NCBI RefSeq assembly: GCF_030704535.1
Contig: NC_081812.1
Coordinates: forward strand, 18,609,501-18,673,500
Origin: Vitis vinifera
Lineage: Eukaryota > Streptophyta > Magnoliopsida > Vitales > Vitaceae
Reading direction: 5' to 3'
Length of the DNA: 64,000 nucleotides
In this document: in pieces, positions 59,359 through 64,000 of the stretch
How the letters are laid out: every line of letters starts with the position of its first letter
Numbering within the stretch: position 1 is the first letter of the stretch
The notes under the pieces: generated by a model
Database searches by the model: none
Seen by the model: the letters and a program-made list of their open reading frames with translations, nothing else
What the model was told of the DNA's origin: nothing
Program-made: the position numbers and the translations under genes

Positions 59359-60595
59359 GGGTCACTGTTGAGAGGCAATCACGGAAATTCAAACCTTCAG
59401 TAGGCTGTATATTACTTGAATTTAAAGCTCTTGGAATAGAAGCCAGATATGATATACTATCTTGATAGGGATGAAGTTGTAGCCGCAAAATAAAATGTAT
59501 GTTCTACCTGTTGCTGCTAGAAGCTCTTTCCTTGAAAGATTTAACTTTTCATCCCGAGGATGCGGCTCACTTTCTTCTGAGATGGCTGATCATCTACTGT
59601 TTGGTTGATGTTTTTAGTTGTTCCTACTGCCCAATATATCATAATGTGAAGCATCTCAGTACATTTATGCTCCTATCAACATTTATAGTAATTTCTCATT
59701 ATTCCCAAATCCACGATGATTATTCTTTACTCAACTCTTGCCTAGGGCCCAATATGAAAGTTGAACATACATATAAATGACCTGGGCTGGGCCAATGTAG
59801 ATGGACTGGTACGCCATGGCCAGTTGAATGAGCTCTTGGGTTTGCACAAACGGATCTTGCTATGCATCCTTGCCCCAGAATGGGCTGGGCTCTGGGCCTT
59901 TTCCGAGACCACTTGGCTGTCATATTGCGTTACTTTTTTTTTTTTTTTTTGAATAATTTTAATTTGCATGCAATGCACCATGCCTTGACTTTGGACTCTT
60001 AACGGTGGTCGGCACGTGACTTCCTCCCGGTGGTTAAAGAAACACATGGTTGCGTTTCTTTGATTGCTTGCCACACCTACCAACTCAACTGCCGTACCCT
60101 CAACTTTGTTGTCGGCTTCTTAAAATGAAAATTTAATTACATAGTTGGAGATTTTAAAAATAATCGTATAAGTAATGATTAAAAATAAAATTTATTTTTA
60201 AATATATTTTAAAATATAAAAAATAGATTTTTATTTTATAAAACACCATAAAATAATTTTTAAAAACTATTATAAAAATCTATTTTTTAAAAATAGATCA
60301 TGGTTTTTTTTCCTTATCCCGTCTTTTTATTTTATTTGGTTAATATGAATCAACTGTTTCTAGAAACAGACGTGGCCCATAATAATCACACATCCCCGTC
60401 TCGACAGTTAATAGATTCAATGAAAAAAAATGGAAAAACAAGAGAAAAAGTGATCCATCATCAGACCGAGCATGCAAAGATGTTGATTTGTGTTAATAAG
60501 ACGGGAAGAATTGCGTTGACCATTGTTCATAACGCCAAGAACGGTGGCTGCAGATTTGTATATCTGAGAGAGACCCCAGCGAAACACACGTTTGG
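59359..60595. other. Intergenic DNA between the tandem transporter genes
   Basis: Begins with the 3' UTR of gene D. A T run lies near 59934-59951 and an AT-rich stretch at 60125-60300. No gene is supported; the frames here have no family resemblance. Confidence 0.5.
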
Positions 60596-60603
60596 TATAA
60601 ATA
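60596..60603 (+). promoter_or_regulatory. TATA box of transporter gene E
   Basis: TATAAATA lies 91-98 bases upstream of the gene E start codon and predicts a short 5' UTR. Confidence 0.6.
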
Positions 60604-60693
60604 CCAGTGGGAAAATGTCTGGCGTTTCCAGGCATTGGAGCTTTTTTTATTTGATTTTTCTGAGTACTAAATACTGGAAGTGGTGAGTGTGCC

Positions 60694-62706
60694 ATGAACA
60701 GCTGGTGGAGGTGCAATGAGGCCTCACTCCGAACTCTGCATGTACTGCTCCTGGGTCAGGTCGTTTCTTTTGTCCTTGCAGTTTCCGGCTTCACTTCGTC
60801 TTTTATTGCCGATCTTGGTAACTTTCTATAGTTGATTATTGAGGTTTTTTTTGTTGGGTTGTTGGAATTTGTTTGTCAATTTTATTTTATTTTTCCTTTT
60901 TCCCCTTCTCGTTTGGATGTTTGCAGGTGTGGATGCGCCTCTTACCCAGAGTTTCTTCACTTATCTGTGTTTAGCTTTGGTCAATGGGAGTATCTTGTTG
61001 TATAGGCGTCAGAGACTACAGGTAAAATGATATTTCTCTAAAATCAAACACGCGAAATGATTGATGTTTGACGATTTTTTTTGAGTTTTGGTTTATACGT
61101 CTGTTCTGCATTTGGCTCATCTATGTGCTTCCACGGACATTCCTTTTTGGCTCCATTTGGTTGGTGAAAATGTTGGAAAATAGAGGATATAAACTGCATA
61201 ATTTTTTAAGTAGTCGATGCTTGAATAGATTTTTTTATTTTCACTGAATAGGAGCAAAACAATTTAATAATTTTTCCTTTTATTTTCCTCAGTTCTCTTG
61301 GCAGCCAAAGAAAGGATCAATGAAGTGACACTGTAAAATTGGTTTACATAAGCTAATTTTCCTGGGGTTGTTATAAAAATGTGCAATATATTTTGTGGGT
61401 TTTCAGGTTTCTTGGTATTGGTATCTCTTCTTGGGCTTTATAGACGTTCAAGGGAATTATCTGGGTGAGTGATCTCTCTCTTGAACATGGATATGATTGT
61501 TATATATAGCAACCACGTCTGCATAATGACAAATTAAGGATTGGAAATTACCCGATTCTTAGAACGAATTAGGATTTAGTACTACTTCAGGACGGCTGTA
61601 AGGAAAAAAGGTTGGTTACCATGGTTAAATGATTCAAAATGTGATGATGAGTGGGAGGCAAAAAAAAAGCATGTTACATGAAAATGATCTGTTTATTATT
61701 GTCTTGGATTTATTTTGGAACTTAGCTATATTTCATTGTTATGAACAAATTCAAGATTATGATTATATTTGTTCAAATTGTATTAACCACTTATTCACTT
61801 GTAATTAAAAACTTTTGCGTAATTCAATGCTTCTTTAAGGAACTTGGAGAATTTGGTTAAGAGTACCAGACGGGAATGTGGACTTGAGTGATCCAACCAC
61901 TTGCTCATCCCCAGAACTGGAAACTGAAAATTAAATGTAATGTGTAAAACAAACTCTTGGAGGCAATTCTGGGACATTATAATATGTTGTCATTTAGGTA
62001 GTTGGCATATAGACTTCATTAATTTGACTGAAAATGAGGCTTTGGTTCCAGCCATTTGTTTAAAGATTAGTAGAGTCTCATACACAACTAGTTCATGTGT
62101 GGAATTCTGAAGTTATTAATGCTTTGTGAATGTCTTAATGCAGTCAATAAAGCGTTCCAGTATTCATCACTTACTAGTGTGGCATTATTGGACTGTTGGA
62201 CAATACCATGGGTCATTATTCTCACATGGATCTTTCTAGGCACTCGATATTCCATATGGCAGTTCTTTGGTGCTGCCCTCTGTGTTGCAGGCCTTGGTTT
62301 AGTGCTTCTCTCTGATGCAGGGGTTGGTGGTGAAGGTTACATTTTCATTTCCCCAATTTAGAACTGATTTTTCCATTTTGTACTTTCTTGGTTACGGTAT
62401 AACATTCAGCCCTTGATATTCTCATTGCCAATTTTATTAGGTGATTCTGGGTGCCTTTAATGAAAGTATGTCTTAGCTAGGAGTGTTCATTGCTAGTTTC
62501 CTTTTTTCTAAAGCAATTCTTGGGGGGAACAATAGCAAATAATTATCTAAGCCCCTGTACAGTTTTACTCCAGTACCAAAATTTTACATTCTTAGTAATG
62601 TATCTCACAAAATTCTAGTGGTCTCTCAGGTGGTTCAAGACCTCTTCTTGGTGACACACTTGTCATTGCAGGGACACTTTGCATTGCCATGAGCAACGTT
62701 GGTGAG
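60694..62706 (+). CDS. SLC35F1/F2-type transporter, gene E, exons 1-5 (continues beyond the window)
   Basis: Tandem paralogue of gene D. Visible exons: 60694-60817, 60927-61021, 61407-61464, 62144-62335, 62630-62706. Exons 2-5 have exactly the lengths of their partners in D (95, 58, 192, 77), and all phases agree, giving 182 codons. It starts MNSWWRCNEASLRTLHVLL, the usual start of the plant family. Landmarks include APLTQSFFTYLCLALV, FIDVQGNYL, LLDCWTIPWVIILTWIFLG and WQFFGAALCVAGLGLVLLSD. These lack the odd substitutions of gene D (Ala for Val/Ile in PWAM, Arg for Trp before QFFG), so E looks like the more conserved copy. The remaining six exons should lie beyond the copia element in the next intron. 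Whether the gene is still expressed intact depends on splicing across that element. Confidence 0.88.
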
Positions 62707-62861
62707 GTTGGTAATCTCCCCCTCCCTCCCTCCCTATATCTCATTCATCTTAAACAGCCTTGAGTTCATTGATATGTGGCTAGTGAGTGAGATGTTGGCT
62801 ATATGAAAATGGATGCATTTTCAGTATTTTCTGCTTCTTGTTATGGAAACGTAATTCTTAT

Positions 62862-63062
62862 TGTTGAAATAATGCCAAAGTTAGGACTTTAATTTAGGAA
62901 TAAAAAAGGAGAGATCATTTAGGATATTTCCTTATGATTTAGTTTCCTAATTTTAGGAGAGAATTAAGCTAGATTGATTTTTTCTTATTCAGTCATTTGT
63001 GTATATATATGTGTATGGTGTGTACCGATTAATATCAATAAAGGAGTTCAGAAATTTCTTCA
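62862..63062 (+). repeat. 5' LTR of the intronic copia element
   Basis: A short LTR of 201 bp with TG...CA ends, a TATA-like GTATATATATG near 63001-63011 and an AATAAA near 63036. Confidence 0.8.
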
Positions 63063-63400
63063 TGGTATCAGAGCCAGTTTTCTGAAACCCTAATCCCTTC
63101 TGGCCATCTCTTATTCAGGCCATCACTCATTCCGGCCAAATCTCTCTGGCCATATCTCAATCCGATCATCTCTCTCTCTCTCTCTCTCATTCCGGTCATC
63201 AGTCCCTGCTCTCTTTCCGGTCAGTCGAATCGTCGTCAGAAAACACTCACCGCCGGCAACTTTTCCGGCGACTTTCCGGCGACGATTTTTTTTACACCGC
63301 AAGGAGCGCCTGGAGGAGATCTCCAATTTGTCCCAAAGCACCGGAACCAGAAACCCATCCACGCGCCGCCCACGCGCGTTTTTTCGGCCGGCGACTGCAT

Positions 63401-63430
63401 CTCACGCGCCGGCGCGTGAGGGCGCGTGAG
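63401..63430. repeat. 20-bp perfect palindrome with adjoining 10-bp repeat
   Basis: CTCACGCGCCGGCGCGTGAG (63401-63420) is a perfect palindrome. Its right half, GGCGCGTGAG, is repeated at once (63421-63430). It lies in the leader of the copia element and could form a very stable hairpin in its RNA. Confidence 0.85.
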
Positions 63431-63648
63431 CCACTTTCCGGCGACGCGCTTCCTCCTCCAGGCTCGCCTGACGCCGACCAGCCACCCTTCCTACCTGTTT
63501 GTGCAATCCGAGCCCTGCACGTGCCTCTTTTGGGGTTCTTTTGCTTCCGCGGGCCCTCTGATCAGATATTCCGGCGTCCTCCGGCTATTTTTTCTCAACT
63601 CCAGTCCCTGCACGTGCCTTGAAAAGTGTTCTTCTACCTTTCCGGTCC

Positions 63649-64000
63649 ATGACAAAATACGGAATGGCATCATCACAAGTATCCAGCGTCACGTCACCAG
63701 AATCAGGGGGCAGATCTGAAATTCCAAACCTTGGTGGCAATGATTCCTCTCCTATTCTCATCACAGGACACAAATTAAATGGCCATAACTATTTACAGTG
63801 GTCACAATCTGTGTTGCTGTTCATTTGCGGTAAAGGAAAGGATGAGTACCTCACTGGAGAAGCAGTCATGCCAGAAACTACAGAACCGGGTTTCAGGAAG
63901 TGGAAGATTGAAAACAGCATGATCATGTCATGGCTTATCAATTCCATGAACAATGACATAGGCGAAAATTTCTTGCTGTTTGGGACTGCAAAGGACATAT
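63649..64000 (+). CDS. Copia gag N-terminus, runs off the window
   Basis: Open from ATG 63649 (or the in-frame ATG 63664, MASSQVSSV, which resembles the usual start of such gags) to the window end, at least 112 codons. It carries the copia gag core: ITGHKLNGHNYLQWSQSV, CGKGKDEYLTGEA, FRKWKIENSMIMSWLINSMN, GENFLLFGTAKDI. This domain (UBN2/retrotransposon gag type) forms the capsid-like shell of the particle. No stop or frameshift is seen in the visible part, which agrees with a fairly young insertion. Confidence 0.88.
   Translation, partial: MTKYGMASSQVSSVTSPESGGRSEIPNLGGNDSSPILITGHKLNGHNYLQWSQSVLLFICGKGKDEYLTGEAVMPETTEPGFRKWKIENSMIMSWLINSMNNDIGENFLLFGTAKDI

Larger units (their letters stand above)
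62862..64000 (+). mobile_element. Ty1/copia element with a 201-bp LTR, 5' part
   Basis: The 5' LTR (62862-63062) starts TGTTGAAATAATG and ends TTCTTCA. The primer-binding site TGGTATCAGAGCC (63063-63075) follows at once. A 573-588 base leader, unusually GC-rich at 63220-63480, comes before gag. The element lies in an intron of transporter gene E, in the same orientation. Its 3' LTR and the second target duplication are outside the window; the left flank is CTTAT (62857-62861). Confidence 0.85.

Noticed and set aside
60300-60686. 128-codon + frame just before transporter gene E
   Set aside because: It spans the promoter and TATA box of gene E and has no recognisable domain.
1-64000. CRISPR arrays, bacterial operons, rRNA or tRNA genes
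   Set aside because: None seen; the DNA is plant nuclear. Met-tRNA-like strings occur only as retrotransposon primer sites.

Overview
The window is nuclear DNA of a flowering plant. The genes have plant GT-AG introns, AT-rich intergenic DNA, Ty1/copia retrotransposons, a LINE tail and small non-autonomous DNA transposons. The protein families and the style of the copia elements suggest a woody eudicot such as grapevine (Vitis); this is recognition from memory, not a database result. Every exon join below was made by eye from splice sites and reading phase.

Layout. 1-1.3 kb: decayed LINE 3' end with poly(A), sitting upstream of the last two exons of a CAAX prenyl protease 2 (RCE1) gene (1854-3914, +). 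6.8-8.2 kb: a LITTLE ZIPPER (ZPR3-type) gene (-) with a 1-kb leader intron. 8.2-13.8 kb: intergenic, with G-rich tracts. 13.8-18.1 kb: a two-exon mitochondrial-type acyl carrier protein gene (-) whose carrier serine is replaced by methionine. 20.8-38.2 kb: a cluster of three purple acid phosphatase genes. Two (-) lie in a ~6-7 kb tandem segmental duplication and a third, more diverged copy is on +. All five exons of each are resolved and all seven metal ligands are present. 39.2-40.1 kb: an A20/AN1 stress-associated protein gene (-) with a leader intron and an upstream G-box. 42.6-50.4 kb: a recent composite copia insertion with 499-bp terminal repeats and a GAATT target duplication. Its interior is permuted and partly duplicated. 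54.7-59.4 kb: a complete 11-exon SLC35F-type transporter gene (+). 60.7-62.7 kb: exons 1-5 of a tandem paralogue, whose next intron holds a second copia element with a 201-bp LTR that runs off the window.

How the genes relate. There are no operons. Two families have grown by local duplication: the phosphatases, likely phosphate-scavenging enzymes with P1BS-like motifs upstream, and the SLC35F transporters. RCE1, ZPR, the acyl carrier protein and the stress-associated protein are single unrelated genes.

I found no clear new biological system. The points most worth checking are the serine-less acyl carrier protein, the permuted copia composite with its microhomology-bounded 2.05-kb duplication and primer-site-like sequence inside its LTR ends, and the 27-bp coding repeat with a displaced start codon in the first SLC35F gene.
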